NCBI GenBank assembly: GCA_044220875.1
Contig: JBGAQH010000002.1
Span: forward strand, 310,001 to 374,000
Source of the DNA: JAEUIT01 sp044220875
GTDB lineage: Bacteria; Planctomycetota; Phycisphaerae; Phycisphaerales; SM1A02
Direction: 5' to 3'
Length of the DNA stretch: 64,000 nt
Positions within the stretch are counted from its first letter, which is position 1; every line of letters begins with the position of its first letter. A program made the translations under genes and the position numbers. The notes under the pieces were generated by a model that saw only the letters and a list, made by a program, of their open reading frames with translations, did not search any database and had not been told where the DNA came from. This document shows, piece by piece, positions 17,741 through 25,721 of the stretch.

Positions 17741-18393
17741 CAGGAGATGGTCGTGCCGCACTCGGGACATCGGGTCGCGCCGGCGAGCACGTGATTGCAC
17801 TCCGGACATCGCGTTCGGACGCGGCGCACGAGCCGCTCGACGAATCGCGGCACCGTCGCCAGCGCCGCGAAGGCAAGAGCATAGAGGACCGCGTCGCCGA
17901 GGAGACCGGTCCACAGCGGGCGATACGGCAGCCGCGTGACCCGACCGGTCGAGCCGTTCGCGACGATGAGGGCATCGGCCCGCGCGGCGCCGGTGCCGGG
18001 CGTCCAGAGCGCGCCCTCGAGGCAATGGAAGGGCCAGCCGCGTCGGAGTCGCGTCACGCGCACGGCCGTCGCCGACTGATGGCGCTCGACGGTCCCGTCC
18101 GGCAGCACCCGCCAGACCTGGAAGTCCGCCGATTCCTCGGCAAACCGCGAGGTCAGCGTTCGAATGCCGTCCATGCGCCAGGAGTACTCGCCCGCCTCGG
18201 GCCGCAGCGGATCGGTGACCTCCTGCGGGAGGCGATCCTGAATCCAGCGAATGTCACGCCCAAGATCGATCGGCCGCGTGTAGGGCACCGGGGCATCGCC
18301 GCCGACGTCCCGTCCGAGGGCGACGACGCACGCTCCGACCGCGCCGGCAAGCAGCCAGAGCGTCATGCGACGAAGGAGGCGAGTCCGATGCAT
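17740..18393 (-). CDS. Membrane protein with C-terminal CPECG zinc ribbon (first of pair)
   Basis: This 217-residue protein has an N-terminal helix (about 9-26, MTLWLLAGAVGACVVAL), an extracytoplasmic domain, a second helix (about 165-185, LLGDAVLYALAFAALATV) and a cytosolic-side zinc ribbon CPECNHVLAGATRCPECG at the C-terminus. It is the paralogue of the next gene, joined by a TGATG overlap. Function is unknown. Its upstream region carries the second CACAGAGG repeat, so its promoter must lie in or beyond that repeat, or it is read through from the acyl-CoA mutase gene. Confidence 0.8.
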   Translation of the reverse strand: MHRTRLLRRMTLWLLAGAVGACVVALGRDVGGDAPVPYTRPIDLGRDIRWIQDRLPQEVTDPLRPEAGEYSWRMDGIRTLTSRFAEESADFQVWRVLPDGTVERHQSATAVRVTRLRRGWPFHCLEGALWTPGTGAARADALIVANGSTGRVTRLPYRPLWTGLLGDAVLYALAFAALATVPRFVERLVRRVRTRCPECNHVLAGATRCPECGTTIS

Positions 18394-18419
18394 GCGCGGT
18401 CAGCGTAGCGTGCGAGCCG

Positions 18420-18555
18420 GAGAACCACGGAGGCACAGAGGGCACAGGGGATGCACAGAGGAATGCAGCAGAGAGGCCGGAGGCAACGGGGCCTGAATCC
18501 CTTTCAATTGCCTTCTCCGTGCTCCCTCCGTGCCCTCTGTGCCTCTGTGTTTCTC
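18420..18555. repeat. CACAGAGG-type inverted repeat element, copy 2
   Basis: The left arm (18420-18450) and right arm (18522-18555) are imperfect inverted repeats built of GGCACAGAG and GGGCACAG units. About 70 bases separate them, including one more GCACAGAGGAATGC unit at 18453-18466. It is the same family as the element at 8362-8596 but not identical. It lies between two leftward genes, at the 3' end of the acyl-CoA mutase gene. No coding potential is seen. Confidence 0.8.
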
Positions 18556-18566
18556 TGGATCCGCTC

Positions 18567-20258
18567 TCACCACTCCGGTCCGCCCGAGTACCGACCGAAG
18601 ACGTCGGCCATGGCCTGGACCATCTCGCCGAGCGTGCACTTGTCGTGGGCCGCGGCGACGAGCGCCGGCATCACGTTCTCGTCCTTGCGGGCCGCGTCGC
18701 GGATGCGGTCGAGGGCCTTCGCCGCAGCCGACTTGTCGCGGTTCCTGCGGAACGCCGCCAGTCGCTCGCACTGCACGACCTCGACCTCGTGCGGAATCTC
18801 GAGGATCTCGACCTTGTGCTCCTCGTTGCCCTCGGGATAGGCGTTCACGCCGACGATCACGCGGTCGCCCGCCTCCATCTCCTGACCGAAGCGGTAGCTC
18901 GCCTCGGCGATCGAGCGGCGGAAGTAGCCCTTGTGGATGCCGGCGACCACGCCGCCCATGTCGTCGACCTCGCGGATGATCGCGTTGGCGTCGGCCTCCA
19001 TGCGGTCGGTGAGGGCCTCGACGAACCACGAGCCGCCGAGCGGATCGACGGTGCGGTGGACGCCGGTCTCGTGGGCGAGGATCTGCTGGGTGCGGAGCGC
19101 CACGCGCACCGCCGTCTCGGTCGGCAGACCTAACGTTTCGTCCATCGAGTCGGTGTGCAGGCTCTGGCATCCGCCGAGGACGCCGGCGAGGGCCTGATAG
19201 GCGACGCGGACGATGTTGTTCAGCGGCTGCTGCTCGGTGAGCGAGCAGCCCGCGGTCTGGACGTGGGTCCGCATCAGCATCGACCGCTGGCTCTTCGCGC
19301 CGTAGCGGTCGCGCATCGCCAGGGCCCAGATGCGCCGGGCCGCGCGCAGCTTGCAGATCTCCTCGAAGAACTCGTTGTGGGAGTTGAAGAAGAAGCTGAG
19401 CCGCGGGCCGAAGCCGTCGACGTCGAGCCCCCGCTTCATGCACGCCTCGACGTACTCCATGCCGTCGCGCAGGGTGAACGCGAGCTCCTGCGTCGCCGTC
19501 GAGCCGGCCTCGCGGATGTGGTAGCCGGAGATCGAGACCGAGTTCCACTTCGGCAGGTGCTGCGAGGCGAACTCGATCGTGTCGACGACGAGCTTCACGC
19601 TCGCCTCGGGCGGATAGATGAACTCGTTCTGGGAGTGGAACTCCTTCAGGATGTCGTTCTGCAGGGTCCCGCCAACCGTTTTCCAGTCGATCCCGCGTTC
19701 CTTCGCCATCGCCAGGTACATCGCCCAGATGACCGCGGCCGGGCCGTTGATCGTCTGCGAGACGGTGACCTCGCCGATCGGGATGTCGGCGTAGAGCCGA
19801 TGCATGTCCTCGATGGTGGAGATGGCGACGCCGCAGCGGCCGACCTCGCCGGCCGAGAGCGGGTCATCCGAATCGCGGCCCATGAGCGTCGGCAGGTCGA
19901 AGGCGGTCGAGAGGCCGGTGTTGGCCTTGGTGCCGGCGGCGTTCGAGAGGAGGTACTTGAACCGCCTGTTGGTGTCGTCGGCCGAACCGAAGCCGGCGAA
20001 CTGCCGCATCGTCCAGAGCCGATCGCGATACATCGTCTTGTGCACGCCGCGCGTGTACGGGAACTGCCCGGGCTCGCCGATCCGCGGATGGGCCTTCGAC
20101 CCATCCTTCGGGTCGCTCACCTCGACCGACGTCGGCGCGTAGCGCTCGTCGACGACATAGCCGGAGATCGTGACGGTCTCGGGATTGATCGGGGCGACGG
20201 CCGGCGCGGACGCGGCGGGACGGGTGGTGGCTTCGCGAGAAGTCGTCATGGCATGCAC
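18567..20258 (-). CDS. Acyl-CoA (methylmalonyl-CoA type) mutase, large catalytic subunit
   Basis: This 563-residue TIM-barrel subunit of a B12-dependent acyl-CoA mutase matches well throughout: QFPYTRGVHKTMYRDRLWTM, GTLQNDILKEFHSQNEFIYPP, SISGYHIREAG (His that contacts B12/substrate), RTHVQTAGCSLTEQQPLNN and GGCQSLHTDSMDETL. It stops after the barrel, so the B12-binding small subunit must be a separate gene outside this window. The position equal to the substrate Tyr of human/Propionibacterium methylmalonyl-CoA mutase (Y89) is His73 here (GVH), so the substrate may be methylmalonyl-CoA or another branched acyl-CoA. Start ATG at 20258, or 20249. No clear ribosome site. Confidence 0.9.
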   Translation of the reverse strand: MHAMTTSREATTRPAASAPAVAPINPETVTISGYVVDERYAPTSVEVSDPKDGSKAHPRIGEPGQFPYTRGVHKTMYRDRLWTMRQFAGFGSADDTNRRFKYLLSNAAGTKANTGLSTAFDLPTLMGRDSDDPLSAGEVGRCGVAISTIEDMHRLYADIPIGEVTVSQTINGPAAVIWAMYLAMAKERGIDWKTVGGTLQNDILKEFHSQNEFIYPPEASVKLVVDTIEFASQHLPKWNSVSISGYHIREAGSTATQELAFTLRDGMEYVEACMKRGLDVDGFGPRLSFFFNSHNEFFEEICKLRAARRIWALAMRDRYGAKSQRSMLMRTHVQTAGCSLTEQQPLNNIVRVAYQALAGVLGGCQSLHTDSMDETLGLPTETAVRVALRTQQILAHETGVHRTVDPLGGSWFVEALTDRMEADANAIIREVDDMGGVVAGIHKGYFRRSIAEASYRFGQEMEAGDRVIVGVNAYPEGNEEHKVEILEIPHEVEVVQCERLAAFRRNRDKSAAAKALDRIRDAARKDENVMPALVAAAHDKCTLGEMVQAMADVFGRYSGGPEW

Positions 20259-20411
20259 TTGGAACGGGTACGTACGGAACCGAGGACGATGGCGTCATCC
20301 ATGACTCCGGCGGCCATAGTAGCGGATCCCGGCCGATGTTCGGTCGGCATTCGGACCGCCCGGCGCGGACGTACGATCCCATCGTCCGGTCAGCTTCCGC
20401 GGAGATCGTGC

Positions 20412-21203
20412 GTGGCGTTCCGATTGGTGAAGTGGTACCTCGACGTGGTCGGTGCCGATGGCGATCTCGCCATCGTCTACGCGGCCGATATCGGCCTCGC
20501 GGGGATGCACCTGACGGCGAACGCTCTGCTCGACTCGCCGCGGACCGGAGCGGGCGAGGAGCGGACGGCGATCGTCGGCGCGCGAATGCCGGAACCGACC
20601 GCGGAGGGTTGGCGCTGGGCCTGCGAGCGGCTCGGCGCGATGGGATCCTGGCGGCGTCCGCACGCCGCCGTCGCGGAGCGCACGCTGCACGCCATCGACG
20701 CGAAGCGCGTCCGCTGGGAGTGCATCGCCCCCACCTCGCACGCGACGCTCACGACGCCGCGCCGCACGATCGAAGGGCCCGGCTATCTCGAGCGGCTTGA
20801 ACTCACGCTCGAGCCGTGGCGGCTGCCGATCGAGACGCTGCGCTGGGGGCGCTTCGCCACCTACGCCCGCAGCGTCGTCTGGATCCAGTGGCGAGGAACG
20901 CATCCGATCGACCTCGTGCTGGTCGACGGCGTCGAGCATTCGGTCACGTCGATCGATGACCACGCGGTCCGCTGGGGCGGAGGCCACGTCGAGCTCGCGC
21001 CGCAGCGCACGATTCGCGATGCGCCGCTCGGCGCCGGTGCGCTGGCGTGGCTTCCGAAGGTGACGAAGGCGCTTCCCGTCCGGCTGCTGCGCGCCCACGA
21101 GACGAAGTGGTTCGGCGACGCGACGCTGCACGAGGCCGACCGAACGACCTCGGGGACCGCGCTCTGGGAGCGCGTCACGTTCGACGAGGGGACGGCCCGC
21201 TGA
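20412..21203 (+). CDS. Lipocalin-like (CrtC/AttH-type fold suspected) protein of unknown function
   Basis: This 263-residue protein starts at a GTG (VAFRLVKWYLDVVGADGD), with GGAG about eight bases upstream. The alternation of strands and the phrases KWYLDVV, YLERLELTLEPWRLPIETLRWGRF, VWIQWRG and HETKWF point to a two-lobed beta-barrel protein of the kind related to carotenoid hydratases. No signal peptide or catalytic motif is obvious. It overlaps the next gene, the triple-domain lipid enzyme, by one base (TGATG), which implies a joint task, perhaps on a lipid or isoprenoid. The function is not established and the fold is inference. Confidence 0.65.
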   Translation: MAFRLVKWYLDVVGADGDLAIVYAADIGLAGMHLTANALLDSPRTGAGEERTAIVGARMPEPTAEGWRWACERLGAMGSWRRPHAAVAERTLHAIDAKRVRWECIAPTSHATLTTPRRTIEGPGYLERLELTLEPWRLPIETLRWGRFATYARSVVWIQWRGTHPIDLVLVDGVEHSVTSIDDHAVRWGGGHVELAPQRTIRDAPLGAGALAWLPKVTKALPVRLLRAHETKWFGDATLHEADRTTSGTALWERVTFDEGTAR

Positions 21204-23128
21204 TGCTCGGGCGCGTCGCGTATGCCCTGCTCTTCTGCGCCGCGATCCCGGCGCTCCTCGTCGCGTGGGCCAGCCGACTCGACTCGCTCTTCGGCTATGG
21301 CGATCACGCCACGCTCGCGCCACTCGGCGAGGGATGGTGGCTCGCCGGCGCGGGCGCCGCGCTCATCGCCTGGGCAATGCTCGAACTGTGGCGCCGCGGC
21401 CGCGGCCTTCCCATGAATGCGTTTCCGCCGACCTGTGCGGTCGAGAGCGGGCCCTACCGCTGGCTCGCCCATCCGATCTACGCCGGTGCCGTCCTGGTCA
21501 GCGCCGGCGCGTCGGTGGCGGCCGGCTCGTTCGCGGGACTCTGCATCGTCACCCCCTGCGTCGCGCTCGGCGCGGCGGCGATCGTCCTCGGCTACGAGCG
21601 TCAGGATCTCATCCGGCGATTCGGTCGCGTTCCCGGCGCCAGCGCGACCCGTTGGCCAGCCGATGACGGCGAACCCGCCGGGCTTCGCGACATCGGTGCG
21701 GTGTGGATGCGGCTTTTCGTGCCGTTCCTCCTGCTGTACGAGGCGATCGGCCACCTGCCCGTCCCCGATCCGATCGACGCCCGCATCGTCGGCGAGAGGG
21801 CGCTGGCGGTCCTCACCTGGACGACGCCGATCTACTCGAGCGTCTATCCCCTCGTCCTCGTCGCGACGCTGCTCGCGCCGAGCCGAGGCGTGCTGCGCCG
21901 ATGGAGCTTCGACGCCTGGAGCGGCGTTGCCGTCGGGCTCGCGATGTTCGTGCTCGTGCCGCTGGTGTCGCCGCCGCGGCCATTCGATCCGCACGGCGCG
22001 TTCGCGTCGCTGTTGACGCTCGAACAGTCCGACGGCGTCGGCGGCCGCGCCGCGTGTCCCTCCTTCCACGTCTTCTGGGCGATCATGGCGGCGATTCTCG
22101 TCGCCCGTCGCGGAGCGCTGCCGGCGGTAATCGCCTGCACGCTTGCGGTGGCGATCTGCGCGTCCTGCGTCGCGACCGGCATGCATGCCCTGGCCGACGT
22201 CCTGATGGGCGCGACGCTCGCGATGGCCGCGATGCTCCGCGAGCCGCTGTGGCGAGCGGCACTGCGAAGCGCGGAGCGCGTGGCGAACAGCTGGCGCGAA
22301 TGGCGCATCGGGTCGGCGCGGATCATCGTGCACGGCCTGTACGCCGGCGTCGGCGCCGCGGTCGGCATCGCGGTGATCGGCATGTGCGTGGGTCCGGAGC
22401 GCATCTGGCAGGGCGGACTTCTGGCGTGCGCGTCCCTCATCGGCGCCGGGCTGTGGGGCCAGTACTGGGTCGGATCGAAGAAGCTCCTCCGCCCCTTCGG
22501 CTACTTCGGCAGCGTGATCGGCGTGACGCTCGCGTGCGCGATCGCCGTTCCGCTCGGCCTCGACGGCTGGCTTCTTGCGGCGGCGGTGTGCATGGCGGCG
22601 CCCTGGGTGCAGGCCATCGGTCGGCTGCGCTGCCTCGTGCAGGGCTGCTGCCACGGGGCGCCCTGCAGCCACGGTCATGGCATCACCTATCGCCATCCGC
22701 GATCGCGCGTCCTGGCGATCGCGAAGCTCGGCGGCGTCGAGGTGCATGCGACGCCGCTCTATTCGATACTCTCGAATGTGGCGCTCGGCTCGCTCCTCGC
22801 CCGACTCTGGAGCCTTGGCGCACCGCTGTCGGCGATGGTCGGCGCGTATCTCCTCCTCGCCGGGCTGACCCGGTTCGTCGAGGAGGCCCACCGCGGCGAG
22901 CCGCAGACCAGGATCATCGCCGGGCTTCGCTTCTACCAATGGTGCGCGATCGCCCTTGTCGCCGCGGGCATCGCCGTGTCATGGTTCGCGACCCCGGCCG
23001 CGCCGGCCGCCACGCTCCCGAACGCGACGATCATCGCGTGGGCCGCCGCGATCGGCGCGGTGCACGCCCTCGCCATGGGCGTCGACTTCCCGGAGAGCAA
23101 CCGGCGCTTCGCCCGCCTCGCGGACTGA
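21203..23128 (+). CDS. Polytopic fusion: ICMT/PEMT-like methyltransferase, PAP2-type phosphatase and Lgt-like domain
   Basis: This 641-residue membrane protein has about 15 hydrophobic segments and three recognisable parts. Residues about 1-145 resemble isoprenylcysteine/phospholipid methyltransferases (GPYRWLAHPIYAG at 83-95, YERQDLIRRFG at 131-141). Residues about 160-345 resemble PAP2 / inositol-phosphorylceramide synthase-like enzymes (PPRPFDPHG, CPSFHVFWA at 285-293, TGMHALADV at 325-333). Residues about 410-600 resemble prolipoprotein diacylglyceryl transferase (GRLRCLVQGCCHG at 473-485, HATPLYS at 515-521, LLLAGLTRFVEEAHRGE, LRFYQW). The ATG overlaps the preceding stop (TGATG). It likely remodels a lipid at the inner membrane. 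Order and motifs are seen; activity is inference. Confidence 0.8.
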   Translation: MLGRVAYALLFCAAIPALLVAWASRLDSLFGYGDHATLAPLGEGWWLAGAGAALIAWAMLELWRRGRGLPMNAFPPTCAVESGPYRWLAHPIYAGAVLVSAGASVAAGSFAGLCIVTPCVALGAAAIVLGYERQDLIRRFGRVPGASATRWPADDGEPAGLRDIGAVWMRLFVPFLLLYEAIGHLPVPDPIDARIVGERALAVLTWTTPIYSSVYPLVLVATLLAPSRGVLRRWSFDAWSGVAVGLAMFVLVPLVSPPRPFDPHGAFASLLTLEQSDGVGGRAACPSFHVFWAIMAAILVARRGALPAVIACTLAVAICASCVATGMHALADVLMGATLAMAAMLREPLWRAALRSAERVANSWREWRIGSARIIVHGLYAGVGAAVGIAVIGMCVGPERIWQGGLLACASLIGAGLWGQYWVGSKKLLRPFGYFGSVIGVTLACAIAVPLGLDGWLLAAAVCMAAPWVQAIGRLRCLVQGCCHGAPCSHGHGITYRHPRSRVLAIAKLGGVEVHATPLYSILSNVALGSLLARLWSLGAPLSAMVGAYLLLAGLTRFVEEAHRGEPQTRIIAGLRFYQWCAIALVAAGIAVSWFATPAAPAATLPNATIIAWAAAIGAVHALAMGVDFPESNRRFARLAD

Positions 23129-23144
23129 TGCGGGAGCGGAATCG

Positions 23145-23879
23145 CTACGACGCGCCGCCCGAGGATGCGATGCGATAGGAGGTCATGATCGCAAGGCCGA
23201 CGAAGACGATGTCGAGGACGCCCCAGGAGGACATGAATCCCTCGCTCGAGATCTCGCCCCGCAACGCCTGCATCGAGCTGCCGACGCTTGCCCGAATGTG
23301 GGCCTCGATCGACTGCTTGAGATTCTCCTTCTCTGTCGCGTCCAGCGCGGCCCAGCGGGCCTTTGCTTCCTTGATGAGGGCCGGCGGGTAGTCGGATTCC
23401 TCCTCGCGATCCTCGAGGGCCTTGTCGTTGGGCCACTTCGGGGGATGGCCGGCATCGCTCCACTCCTTGGCGATCGAGTCGGCGACGTGAAGCAGGAACG
23501 CGTCGTCGTTCCCGTGGTTCCGGGCGATCTCGGCCTCGAGCTTCTTGCCGATCTCGCCTTCGAAGTCGGCCAGCGAGAGCCGCACCGCCGCGAACTTGCC
23601 GAGGCAGATCGCGCCCAACGCGAGCAGCACCGCGAGCGTGCCCGCCGCCGTGCCGCCGCTGCGCCCGCCGCCCACGGCGACGCCCAGCCCGGTGAGTCCG
23701 CCGACGCCCCACGCGACCCAGCCGCTCTCGACATTCGCGAAGTAGCCGAGTGCCGCCCAGATCGCGGCGCCGACGAGTCCGCCGACGAGTCCGCCCAAAA
23801 GTCCTCGCATGGCGGCGCCGCCGACCGCTCCGCCGGCCGCCGAGCTGGTCATTCGTGCCTGAGCCCCACGTGTCGACAT
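23145..23879 (-). CDS. Membrane protein with GAAIWA-type glycine-rich helix pair (long paralogue)
   Basis: This 244-residue protein starts MSTRGAQARM with AAGGAG six bases upstream, so the earlier in-frame start is not used. It has glycine-zipper helices (about 22-75: VGGLVGAAIWAALGYF, VESGWVAWGVGGLTGLGVAVGG), a third helix (about 80-100), a charged soluble segment (about 105-200) and a C-terminal helix with LDIVFVGLAIMTSYRIASS. The glycine-rich pair and C-terminal helix reappear in the next gene. Function unknown. Its 3' end is 16 bases from the fusion gene's stop, convergent. Confidence 0.75.
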   Translation of the reverse strand: MSTRGAQARMTSSAAGGAVGGAAMRGLLGGLVGGLVGAAIWAALGYFANVESGWVAWGVGGLTGLGVAVGGGRSGGTAAGTLAVLLALGAICLGKFAAVRLSLADFEGEIGKKLEAEIARNHGNDDAFLLHVADSIAKEWSDAGHPPKWPNDKALEDREEESDYPPALIKEAKARWAALDATEKENLKQSIEAHIRASVGSSMQALRGEISSEGFMSSWGVLDIVFVGLAIMTSYRIASSGGAS

Positions 23880-24002
23880 GATGTCTCCTTCGCGCCGGTG
23901 ATTTATGGTGCTCGAGGCACCCGGCAACGAGCGAGACGTTACCGCCGCGGCCGATGGGGCAAAAGAGAATTGTCGGAGATCATCTCGATTCGGGCGGCGC
24001 CA

Positions 24003-24422
24003 TCAATAGTCGCGGCCGCGCGCTCCGATCCCGTACGCCGGCCAGATCGCAAAGGCGATCCAGATGAGATCCAGAATCGAATACTCGTCCTGATACACGA
24101 CGATCCAATCGAGAATCTGACTGCCCTCGCTGACCCGAAGCAGGATCGAGAGGAGCTTCGACACCGCGAAGCACCCGACCGCGATCGCCGCGGCGGTCAC
24201 GCCCCATGTCGGCGAGCAGCGCCCGCCGTTGCCCGCGTGGACGCCCTTGCCCGCGAGCCAGCCGATGCCCCATGCGATGAAGCCGATCTGGAAGGGCGTG
24301 TAGTGGACCGCGATCGCCCATCCGGCGGCGCCGACGAGTCCAAGTCCGATGCCAAGTCCGATGCCGAACGCCAGCGCCCGCGCGGTCGCCGCCGGGGTCG
24401 AGAGCGCATCTCCTGTGGTCAT
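24003..24422 (-). CDS. Membrane protein, short paralogue of the preceding one
   Basis: These 139 residues have a helix pair GLVGAAGWAIAVHY and IGFIAWGIGWLAGKGVHAG, a third helix, and a C-terminal LDLIWIAFAIWPAYGIGARG. This is the same order and pattern as in the 23145-23879 protein, but without its charged middle domain. The ATG at 24422 is chosen because the frame upstream runs into the 3-hydroxybutyryl-CoA dehydrogenase gene. The two genes are tandem duplicates, about 120 bases apart. Function unknown. Confidence 0.7.
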   Translation of the reverse strand: MTTGDALSTPAATARALAFGIGLGIGLGLVGAAGWAIAVHYTPFQIGFIAWGIGWLAGKGVHAGNGGRCSPTWGVTAAAIAVGCFAVSKLLSILLRVSEGSQILDWIVVYQDEYSILDLIWIAFAIWPAYGIGARGRDY

Positions 24423-24550
24423 GTCGTGGCTCCGGGAAATCGAGTGCCCGACCGCTCGCGCGTCGGCGAGGGGCCATGGTAAAGGGCCGCGCCCTTCGAC
24501 GCAGCCCCTTTCGATCGGCCCTGATGCGATCGCCGAAGCCCGGCTCGCCG

Positions 24551-25414
24551 TCACTTCTTGGCGTAGTCGTAGACGCCGCGGCCGCTCTTGTCGCCGAGCC
24601 GTCCGGCCTGCACGAGCTGCCGAAGCAGCGGGCAGGGGAAGAACTTCGGGTTTCCCAGCTCGCGATGGAGCACCATCATGATGTCGTGACAGACGTCGAG
24701 GCCGATGAAGTCGGCGAGGCGGAGCGGGCCCATCGGGAAGTTGCAGCCGAGGAGCATGATCTGATCGATGTCCTCGGGCTTGGCGACGCCTTCCATCCAG
24801 GCGTGGAAGGCCTCGTTGATGAGCGGCATGAGGACGCGGTTGGAGACGAAGCCGGCGCGGTCGTTGGCCGGGACGGGCGTCTTGCCCATGGCCTTGGCGA
24901 GATCGATCGTCCGCTGCGTCGTCTCTTCGCTCGTCGCGAGGCCCTTGATCACCTCGACCAGCTTCATGATCGGCACGGGGTTGAAGAAGTGCATGCCGAT
25001 GACGCGATGGGCATCGGGGCCGACGGCGGTGGCGATGTCGGTGATCGAGATGCTCGAGGTGTTGGTGGCGAGGATCGCGGTCGGGCCAAAGGTCGAACGC
25101 ATCGACTGGAAGATCTTCTTCTTGAGGTCGATGTTCTCCGTCGCGGCCTCGACCGCCCACTCCGCGGCGGCGGCGCCGGCCATGTCGTTCAGGTAGGTGA
25201 TCCGTCCGAGCGCCGCGTCGGCGTCGGCCTGGGTCATCTTCTGCTTCTCGACGCTTCGGCCAAGGGTCTTCGCGTGGTAGGCCTTGGCCTTATCGAGCTG
25301 GGCCTGGCTCACGTCGATCTGGAACGCCCGGATGCCGGAGGTCGCTGCGGTGAGGGAGATGCCGGAACCCATGGTCCCGGCCCCGATGACGGCGATGGAT
25401 GTGACGGTGGACAC
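24551..25414 (-). CDS. hbd: 3-hydroxybutyryl-CoA dehydrogenase
   Basis: This NAD(P)-dependent enzyme of short-chain beta-oxidation or butanoyl-type metabolism has 287 residues. The Rossmann motif IAVIGAGTMGSGIS is at the N-terminus. NTSSISITDIA and the catalytic stretch GMHFFNPVPIMKLVEVIKG (His of the His-Glu pair) follow, then NDRAGFVSNRVLMPLINEA and a C-terminal DKSGRGVYDY. The start is the GTG at 25414 (VSTVTSIAVIG), with GGAG about nine bases upstream; the longer frame to 25681 has no homology. It is a single gene near the mutase and PrpC/PrpB-like genes, which supports a role in acyl-CoA breakdown. Confidence 0.92.
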   Translation of the reverse strand: MSTVTSIAVIGAGTMGSGISLTAATSGIRAFQIDVSQAQLDKAKAYHAKTLGRSVEKQKMTQADADAALGRITYLNDMAGAAAAEWAVEAATENIDLKKKIFQSMRSTFGPTAILATNTSSISITDIATAVGPDAHRVIGMHFFNPVPIMKLVEVIKGLATSEETTQRTIDLAKAMGKTPVPANDRAGFVSNRVLMPLINEAFHAWMEGVAKPEDIDQIMLLGCNFPMGPLRLADFIGLDVCHDIMMVLHRELGNPKFFPCPLLRQLVQAGRLGDKSGRGVYDYAKK

Positions 25415-25721
25415 GAGATGCTGCTCCCGAAAGAGGTGCTCCGCGGCGGCCGCGATGGGGCGGCGGAGTGGGGCAAGGATCATACAGGGAGGCGTTCTCG
25501 AGCCGGGCATTGCGCGAGCGCAGGCCCGCCGCCGAGATGCCGTGTCAGCGCTGAACGGGCCGCGGAACTCTGAGGCGGATTCCCCTTCTTGATCCCGCGA
25601 AACCCGGGTAGCGTTCCGTGGATGCGGCGTCCGGCGCCGCCCGTGCAGCAACCCGGGGGGCGTGCGTGTCGACGTTCGCATTCAGGCCCTCCGGATGAAC
25701 GACCCGTTAGGAGAGGTTCCC
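25415..25721. other. Divergent intergenic region between hbd and the subtilase
   Basis: This 307-base region must hold the promoters of both divergent genes. I see a TAGGAGAGG ribosome site at its right end (about 25708-25716, part of ACCCGTTAGGAGAGG) and a G-rich run (about 25650-25660), but no confident -35/-10 pair and no small gene. Confidence 0.4.
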
